A stretch of 64,000 bases of DNA from Draconibacterium aestuarii (GCA_026671195.1 JAPOHD010000029.1:26342-90341); one strand, 5' to 3'. Numbered from the stretch's first letter, positions 28,736 through 38,015 are shown. Notes: a model not told the origin generated them from the sequence alone. Program-made: numbers and translations.

Positions 28736-28760
28736 GATTTCGAACAAAGTGAGAAATCTG
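28736..28760 (+). repeat. Degenerate intergenic repeat, copy 4
   Basis: Reads GATTTCGAACAAAG then TGAGAAATCTG along the preceding gene's transcript, beginning 7 bases beyond its stop. It is the closest of the four copies to the shared pattern in its 3' half. Confidence 0.5.
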
Positions 28761-28782
28761 TAATTTAAGGGTTCTCCAGATA

Positions 28783-28829
28783 AAAGGATGCGATCCGTAT
28801 ATAAATAATTTATACGGATCGCATCCTTT
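28783..28829. terminator. Long perfect inverted repeat, probable terminator of kbl
   Basis: A 19-bp perfect stem (28783-28801 with 28811-28829) with a 9-base loop lies between two convergent genes. The T run is on the minus-strand side (CCTTTTATCTGG), so it best serves kbl, though it could act in both directions. Confidence 0.7.
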
Positions 28830-28842
28830 ACAATGACAGAAA

Positions 28843-30033
28843 CTATGAAATTATCTCCAACTGCTTTCCAACTTTAATAAAGGCCTCAACAGCTTTATCA
28901 ATTTGTTCGGCTGTATGTGCAGCCGAAAGCTGAACACGGATCCGTGCTTTTCCGCGTGGTACAACCGGAAAACAAAAACCGATAACGTAAACACCTTCTT
29001 TCAGCAATTCATCGGCAAATTTTACAGCAAGCGGTTCGTCGTAAATCATAACCGGAACAATAGCAGTATCTCCTTTTACCAAATCAAAACCGGCAGCTTC
29101 CATTTTTGTACGGAAATGATTGGCGTTGGCCATGGTCTTTGCCGGCAGCTGGTCGGAACCCGAAAGCATATCGATAACTTTTAACGTTGCTCCAACAGTT
29201 GCTGGCGCCAAAGTATTCGAGAATAAATAAGGGCGCGAGCGCTGACGCAACATGTCAATAATTTCTTTACGACCCGAAGTACAACCGCCGTTTCCACCCC
29301 CCATGGCTTTACCGAAAGTAGTAGTGATGATATCGATTTTACCAAGTACATCGAAATGTTCAGCAGTTCCACGCCCTGTTTTCCCAATGTAACCTGTTGC
29401 ATGCGAATCGTCGACCATAAACAGCGCATCATATTTTTCAGCTAAGGCTACAATCTCAGGTAGTTTGGCTAAATCACCGTCCATCGAGAAAACACCATCG
29501 GTAACAATGATACGGTATTTTGCATCGGCCGAATCGTTTAAACACTGCTCCAACTCTTCCATGTTCGAGTGTTTGTAACGGAAACGTTGCGCTTTACACA
29601 AACGCACTCCATCAATTATTGATGCATGGTTTAATTCGTCGGAGATTATGGCTGAATCATCTCCTAAAAGAGGCTCGAAAACACCTCCGTTGGCATCAAA
29701 GCAGGCACAATACAAAATCGTATCTTCCGTTCCTAAAAATTTAGAAACCTTTTCCTCAAGTTGTTTATGAATTTGCTGTGTTCCGCAAATAAAACGCACC
29801 GAAGATAGTCCGAAACCCCATTCATTCATAATATCCTGGGCCGCCTTTACGACTTCAGGATTATTGGCCAGGCCAAGATAATTGTTGGCACAAAAATTCA
29901 ACACAGATTCGCCTGTTGAAACAGAAATATCAGAACTTTGCGATGACGTGATAATCCGCTCCGATTTATATAAACCTTGTTCTTTTAATTCTTCGAGAGT
30001 ATTTTTCAGGTCTTGTTTTATTTTTCCGTACAT
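28843..30033 (-). CDS. kbl: Glycine C-acetyltransferase (2-amino-3-ketobutyrate CoA ligase)
   Basis: PLP enzyme that splits 2-amino-3-ketobutyrate with CoA into glycine and acetyl-CoA, the second step of threonine breakdown. The 396-residue protein of the alpha-oxoamine synthase family has FCANNYLGLANNPEV near residue 45, SSVRFICGTQ, the DGVFSMDGDLAKL and DDSHATGYIG segments, and the PLP-lysine motif TTFGKAMGGGNGG. Length and motifs fit Kbl better than BioF or HemA. Its usual partner, threonine dehydrogenase, is not in this window. It diverges from gltX. Confidence 0.93.
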   Translation of the reverse strand: MYGKIKQDLKNTLEELKEQGLYKSERIITSSQSSDISVSTGESVLNFCANNYLGLANNPEVVKAAQDIMNEWGFGLSSVRFICGTQQIHKQLEEKVSKFLGTEDTILYCACFDANGGVFEPLLGDDSAIISDELNHASIIDGVRLCKAQRFRYKHSNMEELEQCLNDSADAKYRIIVTDGVFSMDGDLAKLPEIVALAEKYDALFMVDDSHATGYIGKTGRGTAEHFDVLGKIDIITTTFGKAMGGGNGGCTSGRKEIIDMLRQRSRPYLFSNTLAPATVGATLKVIDMLSGSDQLPAKTMANANHFRTKMEAAGFDLVKGDTAIVPVMIYDEPLAVKFADELLKEGVYVIGFCFPVVPRGKARIRVQLSAAHTAEQIDKAVEAFIKVGKQLEIIS

Positions 30034-30253
30034 GGTATTTATTTTTGCTTATTAGAACTTACAAATTAAGGGAAATACAAAGAATAAAACATTGATAAAA
30101 AACAGAATTCTTTAATATTCAGTCTTCGTTTGAAGCGCGTTTTGCATCCGGTTGCGATAGAGAACTTTGTTTTTGGTTCGTAGAAGTTCTAATTGTCCTA
30201 TTCTCATACAATTCATTTACTCAACACTCATTCACTCAATCGCTATTTTCTTC

Positions 30254-30261
30254 TATCTTTG
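30254..30261 (+). promoter_or_regulatory. -7 promoter element of gltX
   Basis: TATCTTTG is a full consensus match, 21 bases upstream of the gltX start at 30283. It lies inside the longer open frame that begins at 30193, which argues against that start. Confidence 0.6.
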
Positions 30262-30282
30262 CAGCGAATTAAAAACAGATCA

Positions 30283-31812
30283 ATGAGCAACAAAAAAGTG
30301 AGGGTACGATTTGCCCCAAGTCCGACAGGACCTTTGCATATGGGAGGTGTTAGAACAGCTTTGTTTAACTACCTTTTTGCCAAAAAACACGGGGGCGATT
30401 TTATTCTACGAATTGAGGATACCGACCAAACCCGTTTTGTTCCGGGGGCGGAGGAATATATTATTGAAAGTTTAAACTGGTGTGGTTTAAGCCCGGTTGA
30501 AGGCCCCGGAATTGGAGGCGAATTTGGACCATATCGTCAAAGCGAACGAAAAGAACTTTACAAAAAATACGCCGGTCAACTGGTAGAAACCGGCTGGGCT
30601 TATTATGCTTTTGACACTCCGAACGAGATTGATGCGTTAAGGAAAGCAGCCGAAGTCAACAAAGAAACATTTTCGTACGGAATTGGCACACGCGATAAAT
30701 TAAACAACTCGCTAAATCTTTCGGAAGAAGAAGTTCAGCAAAAAATTGCAGCAGGCGACGCCTATGTAATTCGTTTTAAGATGCCTGAAGATACTGACGT
30801 TACCGAGGAAGATTTAATTCGTGGCAGCGTAACTTTTAATACCACAAAAAGTTTAGACGACAAGGTACTTTTCAAATCAGACGGCATGCCGACTTACCAT
30901 TTGGCAAATGTAGTTGACGACCACTTAATGGAAATTTCGCACGTAATTCGTGGCGAAGAATGGTTGCCATCGATGCCACTGCACGTGTTGCTGTACAAAG
31001 CTCTGGGTTGGGAAGAAACAAAACCACGTTTTGCACATTTGCCGCTGATATTAAAACCTGTTGGAAAAGGAAAACTAAGCAAACGCGATGGCGACAAACT
31101 GGGCTTTCCGGTTTTCCCACTGGAATGGACAGATCCCAAAACGGGCGATGTGTCGCGCGGCTACCGCGAAGACGGTTATTTCCCTGAAGCGTTTATGAAC
31201 CTGCTGGCCTTGCTGGGTTGGAATCCGGGTACTGAACAGGAATTTTTCACACTGGATGAACTGACTGAGATTTTCAGTCTTGAGCGTGTTGTAAAATCGG
31301 GTTCGCGTTTTGATCCTGAAAAAGCAAAGTGGTTTAATAAACATTACTTTCAGCAAAAATCGGTTGAAGAACTTTCAGGCTTGTTTAAAGTCGTTTTAGC
31401 CGAAAAAGGAGTGGAAGCTTCTGATGAAAAAATAAATGCTGTTGTTGCCGAAATTAAAGAACGTTGCGAGTTTGTTTCCGATATTTGGGAGCAAGGCACC
31501 TACTTTTTTGAGGCTCCAACAGAATACGATGCCAAAACCGTAAAAAAGCGCTGGAAAGAAAATACACCCGGTCAATTAACAGAAATCGCAAACCTTTTCG
31601 AAACGATTGAAGACTGGAAAGCCGATTCGATAAAAGAAGCCTTTTCAACATTTATGAATGAAAAGGAATGGGGTTTTGGAGTTATTATGAATCCGCTTCG
31701 CCTGAGTCTTGTAGGTGGAAATGTAGGGCCCGATTTGTTTGTTATTTGTGAACTTTTAGGCAAAGAAGAAACGGTTTCGAGAATGAAGCTGGCGATTGAA
31801 AAGATTGGATAA
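30283..31812 (+). CDS. gltX: Glutamyl-tRNA synthetase
   Basis: Charges tRNA-Glu; class I synthetase of 509 residues. The HIGH-type motif is seen in [19 protein letters not shown] (HMGG at residues 19-22) and the KMSKS-type motif as [11 protein letters not shown]. Other family segments are RIEDTDQTR and [11 protein letters not shown]. The C-terminal helical anticodon-binding domain is complete. The frame begins upstream at 30193, but the -7 element at 30254 and family alignment favour [10 protein letters not shown] as the N-terminus. A clean terminator follows. Confidence 0.95.
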   Translation: MSNKKVRVRFAPSPTGPLHMGGVRTALFNYLFAKKHGGDFILRIEDTDQTRFVPGAEEYIIESLNWCGLSPVEGPGIGGEFGPYRQSERKELYKKYAGQLVETGWAYYAFDTPNEIDALRKAAEVNKETFSYGIGTRDKLNNSLNLSEEEVQQKIAAGDAYVIRFKMPEDTDVTEEDLIRGSVTFNTTKSLDDKVLFKSDGMPTYHLANVVDDHLMEISHVIRGEEWLPSMPLHVLLYKALGWEETKPRFAHLPLILKPVGKGKLSKRDGDKLGFPVFPLEWTDPKTGDVSRGYREDGYFPEAFMNLLALLGWNPGTEQEFFTLDELTEIFSLERVVKSGSRFDPEKAKWFNKHYFQQKSVEELSGLFKVVLAEKGVEASDEKINAVVAEIKERCEFVSDIWEQGTYFFEAPTEYDAKTVKKRWKENTPGQLTEIANLFETIEDWKADSIKEAFSTFMNEKEWGFGVIMNPLRLSLVGGNVGPDLFVICELLGKEETVSRMKLAIEKIG

Positions 31813-31832
31813 TCACAGAAATAAAGAGATAC

Positions 31833-31863
31833 AAAAAACCCGGCGAATAGCCGGGTTTTTTAT
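31833..31863 (+). terminator. Terminator of gltX
   Basis: AAAAAACCCGGC pairs with GCCGGGTTTTTT around a 5-base loop, giving a GC-rich stem followed by a run of T. It lies about 20 bases after the gltX stop. Confidence 0.9.
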
Positions 31864-31924
31864 TTGATTGAAAAATCAAATTATACCAACCAATAAAGCT
31901 TGGTATCCACCATATTACAAATGG

Positions 31925-32167
31925 TTACTTTTTCTTCTTTTTCATGAAAAAGAAAGCAGCAGCAGCAATCACAACAACGGCAACAACAATAATAATAACT
32001 GTTGAATTCGATCCCGATTGTTGTCCTACATCAGCTAACAAATCTTCATCCATGTACGAACTGTCCTGAGCACCAAGATTATCAATATATGTTCCCTGGT
32101 CTTGCGCCATTAACAGGGTTGGCAAACTCATGATAAACAGTCCGATTAATGCAATAACTCTTTTCAT
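31925..32167 (-). CDS. Small exported or membrane protein with a lysine tail
   Basis: 80-residue protein: a signal peptide (MKRVIALIGLFIMSLPTLLMAQ), a short acidic middle (about residues 23-48, many D/E/Q/S), one C-terminal membrane helix (VIIIVVAVVVIAAAAFFFM) and a terminal run of five lysines. After cleavage it would be anchored by the C-terminal helix with the lysines in the cytoplasm. No family was recognised. A perfect -7 box at 32189-32196 lies between this ATG and an upstream in-frame ATG, fixing the start at 32167. It appears monocistronic. Confidence 0.65.
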   Translation of the reverse strand: MKRVIALIGLFIMSLPTLLMAQDQGTYIDNLGAQDSSYMDEDLLADVGQQSGSNSTVIIIVVAVVVIAAAAFFFMKKKKK

Positions 32168-32188
32168 CTCATTAAAATTAATAGTTCT

Positions 32189-32196
32189 CAAATGTA
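32189..32196 (-). promoter_or_regulatory. -7 promoter element of the small lysine-tailed protein gene
   Basis: TACATTTG on the minus strand is a full TAnnTTTG match, 21 bases ahead of the start at 32167. Confidence 0.55.
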
Positions 32197-32285
32197 TTCG
32201 ATGGAATTCCCATTTATTAAATCATGCCTTTTTGTGGCATAAATCTGCTATGGTCATTTCATCTTTCTAAAATTTAAATTCCAAT

Positions 32286-34226
32286 TTATTTCCCTAATTT
32301 TTGTTTCACCTCTTTTAAAAGCGGAGCAGCATTTTTATATCGCGGATTCACCTTTACTAATTCATTCAATACAGTATACGACTCCTCATAGTTTCCCTGA
32401 TTATAATATTTTTGCGCTTCTAGCAAATAAAAAGGCTCGTACTTAGGATGTATTTCCCTTCCCTCAGCCAAAAGGGAATCAAACTCCGAAAAATTATTCT
32501 CCGCCAATTTCAAAATCGCCAAATTTACAAATAACCAAACATTATTCGGATCATTTTTTAATTCATTTTGAAGATTTTTTTCTCCCTGTTCCCAATTTTT
32601 GGTTTGAATTTGCTTAATACCTTCCAAATCATTTTTATCCCCTCTTTTCATTAAAACTACCAAGGGATTTCCTTTGTGATAAAATGTTTTTACAATTTTT
32701 GTCGATTGCCAGGTATCATGTTTCAGCTGCCAGGGATGAATGTAATTCACTCCAAATAACCCATAATCCCAATCGGCTGCACTTCTTTCTAAATAACGAG
32801 TATATTTAAAATTGATATTTGGTATTTTCTCGAAATAATTTGGCAGCTGAGCGTTCATCGCCACCACAGCTTTTTCTTCTCCTATTTCGTTTATCAGATA
32901 CTCCGATGCTTCTTTTATACCGTGAAAATAATAGTCGTATTCGTAATTGCTCCAGGCCCCCTTATTTCCTCCCGAAATGGCATTAAAATAAATATAATCG
33001 GCCGGGAAAGTACTTGCCTGATGCGATAGTGGCAGAAGCATTAAAACCATTACCGAAGCGGTGGCAAACCATTTAATGTTCCGTTTCGCGTTCAATTTTA
33101 AAATCCCATAAAATCCTACAGACGCCAAAACAACCAGAACTGGAATCACAAACAGCATTTGCCTGATTCCGCTGTACAGGTTCGACCCGATTGCCATTAC
33201 ATAAACAATGGGAAATAAAAACGTAAAAATAAGGAACAACTCTAAAAAGAGTTGTTCGCTCATCGGTTTAGAAAATTTATAGGTTAAAAAGGCCAGAAAG
33301 AATATAAACCCAAGAATTAAAAATTCCGGGGTAGATATTGCAATCCATTTCAGCAGGTAGTCCCAAGGTAAGTTGGAACTCCAGATAACATTGCCTTCGA
33401 AAATTTGCTTGATACTTACTTTGTAATGCTCCATCACCGAAAGGCTTTCGAGCGGATGGTGCACCACGTCCTGCAAGGCATAGGGCCAAAATAGCAAAGC
33501 GGCAAAATACCCTACAATTGCTATTAAAAATCCCTGGCCCAATAACCTTACAAAACAAAGTTTAGTTGAAATGATATATTTAAGTAAAAAAGGCTTCAAA
33601 ATTATTAGTGCTATCAATCCCAATCCGAGGTAGGCAAACAGAATCAGTCCCCCAATACGCAACGAATTGGTAAATGCAATTGCCAATCCCAAACACAATG
33701 CGGTTGTCCATTTAACATTGGGCATTTCCTTTAATAGTTTTAAGATATAGTAAACGCCTGCCACGTATCCTGCAGCAAACGGAATATCTTTCAAATTACC
33801 AAAAGCCTGCCCAAACAAGCGGGGTGTAAGCATTAAAGAAACTACAACAATTGCAGAAACCCAATAGCTTCCGGTAAGTTGATTTCCAATTAAACCGCTA
33901 AAAAATAATAGTACAAGAAAAAAGAAAGCGCCTGTAAAATGGCGGGTAATAAATTCGTTTTCAATAGAAAATATGCGGTTAACCAGTGCGGTAAAATTAT
34001 CAACCGACTGCCCGTAATATTGCAGGTTATCGGGCGAATCTATACATGATGCATCCTTCCCACCGGAAAAATACCAGTTCACCACTTTTTTTGCATGAGG
34101 GTAATGCAACATTTCGTCGACATTTACCGCAGCTTTGGGTGCTAAAAATGCAAGTAGTATGGCAGCCAAAATCAGGCTTGCGACAAACACATTTCGTGCG
34201 GTTAATATGTCAACTATTTTATTCAT
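32286..34226 (-). CDS. GT-C (GT39-like) glycosyltransferase with C-terminal TPR
   Basis: 646-residue integral membrane protein. TM1 is near residues 14-30, followed at once by an Asp-Glu pair (NVDEMLHYPH, D37-E38) in the first outer loop, the hallmark of polyprenyl-phosphate-sugar-using GT-C enzymes. About ten more hydrophobic helices extend to about residue 390. A soluble periplasmic part and two or three TPR-like repeats follow (about 540-646: NVWLFVNLAILKLAENNFSEF, YEPFYLLEAQKYYNQGNYEES). It overlaps the GT2 gene by 8 bases, so the pair probably acts together: the GT2 loads a lipid carrier and this enzyme transfers the sugar. The acceptor is unknown. Confidence 0.75.
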   Translation of the reverse strand: MNKIVDILTARNVFVASLILAAILLAFLAPKAAVNVDEMLHYPHAKKVVNWYFSGGKDASCIDSPDNLQYYGQSVDNFTALVNRIFSIENEFITRHFTGAFFFLVLLFFSGLIGNQLTGSYWVSAIVVVSLMLTPRLFGQAFGNLKDIPFAAGYVAGVYYILKLLKEMPNVKWTTALCLGLAIAFTNSLRIGGLILFAYLGLGLIALIILKPFLLKYIISTKLCFVRLLGQGFLIAIVGYFAALLFWPYALQDVVHHPLESLSVMEHYKVSIKQIFEGNVIWSSNLPWDYLLKWIAISTPEFLILGFIFFLAFLTYKFSKPMSEQLFLELFLIFTFLFPIVYVMAIGSNLYSGIRQMLFVIPVLVVLASVGFYGILKLNAKRNIKWFATASVMVLMLLPLSHQASTFPADYIYFNAISGGNKGAWSNYEYDYYFHGIKEASEYLINEIGEEKAVVAMNAQLPNYFEKIPNINFKYTRYLERSAADWDYGLFGVNYIHPWQLKHDTWQSTKIVKTFYHKGNPLVVLMKRGDKNDLEGIKQIQTKNWEQGEKNLQNELKNDPNNVWLFVNLAILKLAENNFSEFDSLLAEGREIHPKYEPFYLLEAQKYYNQGNYEESYTVLNELVKVNPRYKNAAPLLKEVKQKLGK

Positions 34227-35133
34227 ATATTTCTTTTACCAGATAAATGGGGCGCTTTTGCACCTCTTTATAAATGCGGTATATGTATTCTCCAATTAAT
34301 CCTAAAAAGGTTAGCTGAACCGAACCAAAAAAACTGATAGCCAAAAATGTTGAAGACCATCCAAACGGAGCCAGCCCGGTAAACTTGGAAACCAGTGTAT
34401 AGACAATTGCTGCCAAAAATACCACTACTCCCAAAAGACCTAAATACAAACACAATTTTATAGGCCATTTTGAAAAAGAGTAAATTGCATCAGCTGCTAA
34501 TGAAAACAATTTTCTTGTTCCCATTTTCGCGTCTCCTTCCAATCGATCGGGACGATCATACACGATGAATTCGTGCTTAAATCCAATAAAATTCCGTATC
34601 CCCGGATAATAACGGTTATGCTCCGAAAACTTCAAAATAGCATTAACAGCCTTTCGGCTCAGAATACCAAAGTTTCCGGTTTGTTCAAGCTGGTTTCCTT
34701 CCGAAACATTTTTGAAAACCTTATGAAAAAGATTGATGTAAAAACGTTTGCTATACTTTTCGTTTCGTTCGCTGCGAACAGCTGAAACCACATCAGCATT
34801 GGTTTCTTTCATTTTTGCAAATAGTTGTGGAATCAATTCCGGTGGATCCTGAAAATCGCCATCCATAATTACCACAAAATCGCCTTTTGCATAATCGAGC
34901 CCTGCAGTTAAAGCAGGCTGTAACCCAAAATTCCGTGAAAGAGATACCACTTTCAACTCCGGGTTTTCTTTTTTAAACTGAAGGAGTTTTTCAACAGTAT
35001 CATCTGTACTTCCGTCGTCAACACAGACCATTTCAAAAGCCTCGCCTGTAACTCTCAGGTTTTTACTCACCTCTTTTAAAAGGCGGCCAACCAAGACACT
35101 TTCGTTTAATAATGGTATTACTACGGAAATCAT
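34219..35133 (-). CDS. GT2 glycosyltransferase, DPM1/ArnC-like
   Basis: 304 residues: a GT-A catalytic domain with VVIPLLNESVLVGRLL at the N-terminus, VCVDDGSTDDTVEKL, the metal-binding DGDFQDPPELI and a QLEQTGNFGILSRKAV segment, then two C-terminal membrane helices (about residues 227-250 and 263-285). This is the layout of polyprenyl-phosphate sugar transferases (dolichol-phosphate-mannose-synthase-like, ArnC, GtrB). It starts 8 bases after the Gfo/Idh gene stop and overlaps the GT-C gene, so it belongs to a minus-strand run of four genes. Confidence 0.85.
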   Translation of the reverse strand: MISVVIPLLNESVLVGRLLKEVSKNLRVTGEAFEMVCVDDGSTDDTVEKLLQFKKENPELKVVSLSRNFGLQPALTAGLDYAKGDFVVIMDGDFQDPPELIPQLFAKMKETNADVVSAVRSERNEKYSKRFYINLFHKVFKNVSEGNQLEQTGNFGILSRKAVNAILKFSEHNRYYPGIRNFIGFKHEFIVYDRPDRLEGDAKMGTRKLFSLAADAIYSFSKWPIKLCLYLGLLGVVVFLAAIVYTLVSKFTGLAPFGWSSTFLAISFFGSVQLTFLGLIGEYIYRIYKEVQKRPIYLVKEIYE

Positions 35134-35141
35134 TTTTCTTA

Positions 35142-36482
35142 TTATGCTTTATGTTGCGTTCCTGGAACCGGTATCGGGAATTCCATATCAACAGGTCCCA
35201 TTTCGTATGTGTCCGGACCTAATTTCTCAGTCGATTTCATCATTTCTTCCCAAGTTACTTTTTGTCCTGTATAAGCTGCTGTTCTGCCCATAATTGCTGT
35301 AAGTGTAGAAATGGCTGTACGCTCGGCCTCCACAACCGGTTTGTTTGTACGAATAGCGGTAACCAGATGAATATGTTCCTGAACATAAGGTGAAACTTTT
35401 ACAACACCAGTTGAACGACCATCTTTATTTTTCGGATAATCGTAAGTCCATTTTACAGAACCGTCCAAGTTATAAATCGTGTTTTTACAGTTGGTATAAC
35501 CTTCCGTTCCCATTATACGCTCACCCAATTGGTTGGCGCAACCGTCTATTTGCCGTGCAAAACTATGAGAGAACTCACCCTTATCAAATTCAAAATCTAC
35601 GCTGAAAAAATCGTACTGGTCACCGGTTAATCTGCGTGCACGCCCGCCAAATCCAACTGCTTCAACCGGGTGTTTTCCCATAAACCAGTTTACAACATCG
35701 ATGTTATGAACATGCGTATCTAAAATAAAGTCGCCACCTAACCAACAGAAACTGTTCCAGTTACGCAACATATATTCCATGTCGCTCCAACCCTCTTCAC
35801 GCGTACGGAACCAAACATGCGATTGCATCCAGAAAGCTTTCGCCGAAGTGAGTTCGCCAATTGCTCCCGACGCCACCTGCCTGTATGTTTCAATGTAATC
35901 GCGTTGATGACGACGCTGCGTTCCTGTAATTACAGTTAAACCCATGTTTTCAGCTTTTTTGGAAGTAGCCATAATTTGACGAGCTCCAACGGGATCAACG
36001 CAAACCGGCTTTTCAAGAAAAACGTGTTTTTTTGCCTGGACTGCTGCATCGAAATGCATTGGACGGAAATGTGGCGGTGTCGCCAAAATCACAACATCCA
36101 AGTCGGCTTCCAGTAAACTTTTATAGGCATCAAATCCCCAAAAACAATTCTTTTCAGGAATATCGATACGTTGTTTCAGTAATTTATCTCTGCAGTCCCA
36201 AACTTTATCTTCAAATACATCGGCAAGTGCTACCAAATGCAAATCGTTGCCGGCAGCCAAAAAGTTAAGTGCAGCTCCGGTTCCGCGATTTCCGCAACCA
36301 ACCAGTCCGGCACGTAATGTTTTACCATCGGGCGCTAAATCCAACAAAGGAGGAAATTCATAATCAACTTCTTGTGTCTTTTTATTGCAAGAACTTAAAG
36401 CGCTCAGGCCAACAACTCCTGCTGCGCCAACAAGAGCGGTTTTTTCAAGAAAATTCCTGCGTGATAGTTGATTCTTGTTCAT
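35142..36482 (-). CDS. Tat-exported Gfo/Idh/MocA-family oxidoreductase
   Basis: 446-residue NAD(P)-dependent sugar-type dehydrogenase. A twin-arginine signal SRRNFLEKTALVGAAG is followed by a possible lipobox LSSC (Cys32). The Rossmann domain starts at about residue 55 (AGLVGCGNRGTGAALNF) and carries the Gfo/Idh EKP motif (HVFLEKPVCVDP); the C-terminal alpha/beta domain includes the GGDFILDTHVHNIDVVNWF segment. Tat export is typical of members that bind their nucleotide before crossing the membrane and act on glycans in the periplasm. It lies 27 bases after the cytochrome-FGE-like gene and 8 bases before the GT2 gene, so co-transcription is likely. Confidence 0.88.
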   Translation of the reverse strand: MNKNQLSRRNFLEKTALVGAAGVVGLSALSSCNKKTQEVDYEFPPLLDLAPDGKTLRAGLVGCGNRGTGAALNFLAAGNDLHLVALADVFEDKVWDCRDKLLKQRIDIPEKNCFWGFDAYKSLLEADLDVVILATPPHFRPMHFDAAVQAKKHVFLEKPVCVDPVGARQIMATSKKAENMGLTVITGTQRRHQRDYIETYRQVASGAIGELTSAKAFWMQSHVWFRTREEGWSDMEYMLRNWNSFCWLGGDFILDTHVHNIDVVNWFMGKHPVEAVGFGGRARRLTGDQYDFFSVDFEFDKGEFSHSFARQIDGCANQLGERIMGTEGYTNCKNTIYNLDGSVKWTYDYPKNKDGRSTGVVKVSPYVQEHIHLVTAIRTNKPVVEAERTAISTLTAIMGRTAAYTGQKVTWEEMMKSTEKLGPDTYEMGPVDMEFPIPVPGTQHKA

Positions 36483-36509
36483 AATATTATAGTTTTTATT
36501 TTTTACTGA

Positions 36510-38015
36510 TTAATTGTTTTTTTCATCATACTCACAAACCACCCTAAAACCAACACTTTTCGTATCGGAGTACCACCAAATACTTTTTGGAATTTGTGGA
36601 TCAGTAACCAGCCAGGCTTCGGTTTTTGTGAAATCACGACGCGCTACACGTAAATCTTTTGGTGTATTTCTGAATGATCCTCCACGAACAACATGTTCCT
36701 CTCCATTGCGCGGACCTCTTGGATTTTTAACCACACCTTTAGGGTATTTCCCGTATACTTTCGGATCGTAATAATCGAAACAGAACTCGGCAACGTTCCC
36801 CAACATGTTTTTAAGTCCAAGCGGATTTGCCTCAACTGATTCTGGTGCCTGTGTTTTATTCGGGCTATTCAGCTGCGAAACAACATATTGGTTTATAACC
36901 TCTGTATTCGATCCAAACAATTTTTTAAGAAATCCATCACTTTCGAAATCTTTTGGAGAGCCTTCAAAGAAGTAGGGTGTAGTTGTTCCACCGCGTGCTG
37001 CATATTCCCATTCGGCCTCGGTTGGCAAACGATAGTTACGCCCGGTAACCTGCGACAACCAGCGACAATAGGTTTGTGCCGCGTGATGGCTCATTGTAAT
37101 GGCCGGACGATCTCCCTTTCCCCATCCCTGGTCTGGTGCCCCCCATGGAGGAGTAGCTCCGGAAACACCATCGGTTTCTTCATCAACTTCAACGGCTTCT
37201 TTTCGCCCCTGCGAACTGGTTGCTGTAAAGAATGCAAGATACTCATTCCACGAAACCTCTATTTCAGCCATCCAGAAATCATCAACTTCTACATCACGCA
37301 CAGGTCCTTCATCACTTCTGCGATATGGTTCATCAGTAGGACTTCCCATCTTAAACTGTCCACCAGGTACGGCAACCATTTTAAAAGAAACAGAAGTTCC
37401 AGGCAATTTCTCTTCGAATGTTTCAAAGGTGCTAACTTTTGTTAACTCCGTAAAAATCTCTTTTGGCCCGATGGATTCTTCCTCCATTATTAAACTTACT
37501 TCGCCACGGTCGTGACCAACATTATGGTGACACTTTAAACACGAATTGTTATCCGGGTCCTGTATGTATTTTAAGTGCTGTTGACAACCTTGCTCGTTTA
37601 ACGTAGAAGGGAACATGTTTGTATGGCATTTAATACAACCATCTTCGTAAACAAAACGCTGAGCCACTTCGGTAGATCTTTTTGCAGCCCAATCAATCTC
37701 TTCCAAATCCATTGTGAGATAAGCATACAAATCATGAAATCCATGATAGGCTTTACGAGTTAAAAACCTGGCTGTTTGATCTTCAGGCGGAAGATGACAG
37801 TCAACACAATTAATGGAAACGCCACTGGGAGTATTATGATGTACTGAAAGTTTCCAGCTTGTTTCGGCATGTGGGTGTACATGGCACGAATTACAAAATT
37901 CGTTGGTTGAAGTATAATGAATTGTCTTGTTAAACAAAAGCAAAAAGAGAATTACACTTAATCCTCCGGCAATAAACAACAGGTAGTGTTTTCGTTTAAT
38001 TGTTTTCTCAGTCAT
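36510..38015 (-). CDS. NapC/NrfH-like tetraheme cytochrome fused to FGE/SUMF1-like domain
   Basis: 501-residue fusion. An N-terminal anchor helix (residues 11-29) is followed by four c-type heme motifs: CNSCH (41-45), CVDCH (70-74), CIKCH (127-131) and CLKCH (159-163). Spacing and context resemble NapC/NirT/NrfH quinol-oxidising cytochromes. From about 208 to 497 follows a sulfatase-modifying-factor fold: VPGGQFKMGSPTDEPYRRSDEGP, WNEYLAFF, the YRLPTEAEWEYAARGG signature, NMLGNVAEFCFDYY and VVRGGSF. Where true formylglycine-generating enzymes carry two copper-binding cysteines after RGGS(W/F), this one reads RNTPKDLRVARR with none, so it is unlikely to make formylglycine. It is first in a four-gene run and divergent from the LamG regulator. 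Function unknown. Confidence 0.85.
   Translation of the reverse strand: MTEKTIKRKHYLLFIAGGLSVILFLLLFNKTIHYTSTNEFCNSCHVHPHAETSWKLSVHHNTPSGVSINCVDCHLPPEDQTARFLTRKAYHGFHDLYAYLTMDLEEIDWAAKRSTEVAQRFVYEDGCIKCHTNMFPSTLNEQGCQQHLKYIQDPDNNSCLKCHHNVGHDRGEVSLIMEEESIGPKEIFTELTKVSTFETFEEKLPGTSVSFKMVAVPGGQFKMGSPTDEPYRRSDEGPVRDVEVDDFWMAEIEVSWNEYLAFFTATSSQGRKEAVEVDEETDGVSGATPPWGAPDQGWGKGDRPAITMSHHAAQTYCRWLSQVTGRNYRLPTEAEWEYAARGGTTTPYFFEGSPKDFESDGFLKKLFGSNTEVINQYVVSQLNSPNKTQAPESVEANPLGLKNMLGNVAEFCFDYYDPKVYGKYPKGVVKNPRGPRNGEEHVVRGGSFRNTPKDLRVARRDFTKTEAWLVTDPQIPKSIWWYSDTKSVGFRVVCEYDEKNN

Noticed and set aside
36510-38015. The FGE-like domain as the maturase for the sulfatase at 53577-55160
   Set aside because: The two cysteines needed for copper binding in formylglycine-generating enzymes are absent, and the genes are 15 kb apart. 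Another maturase elsewhere in the genome is more likely.
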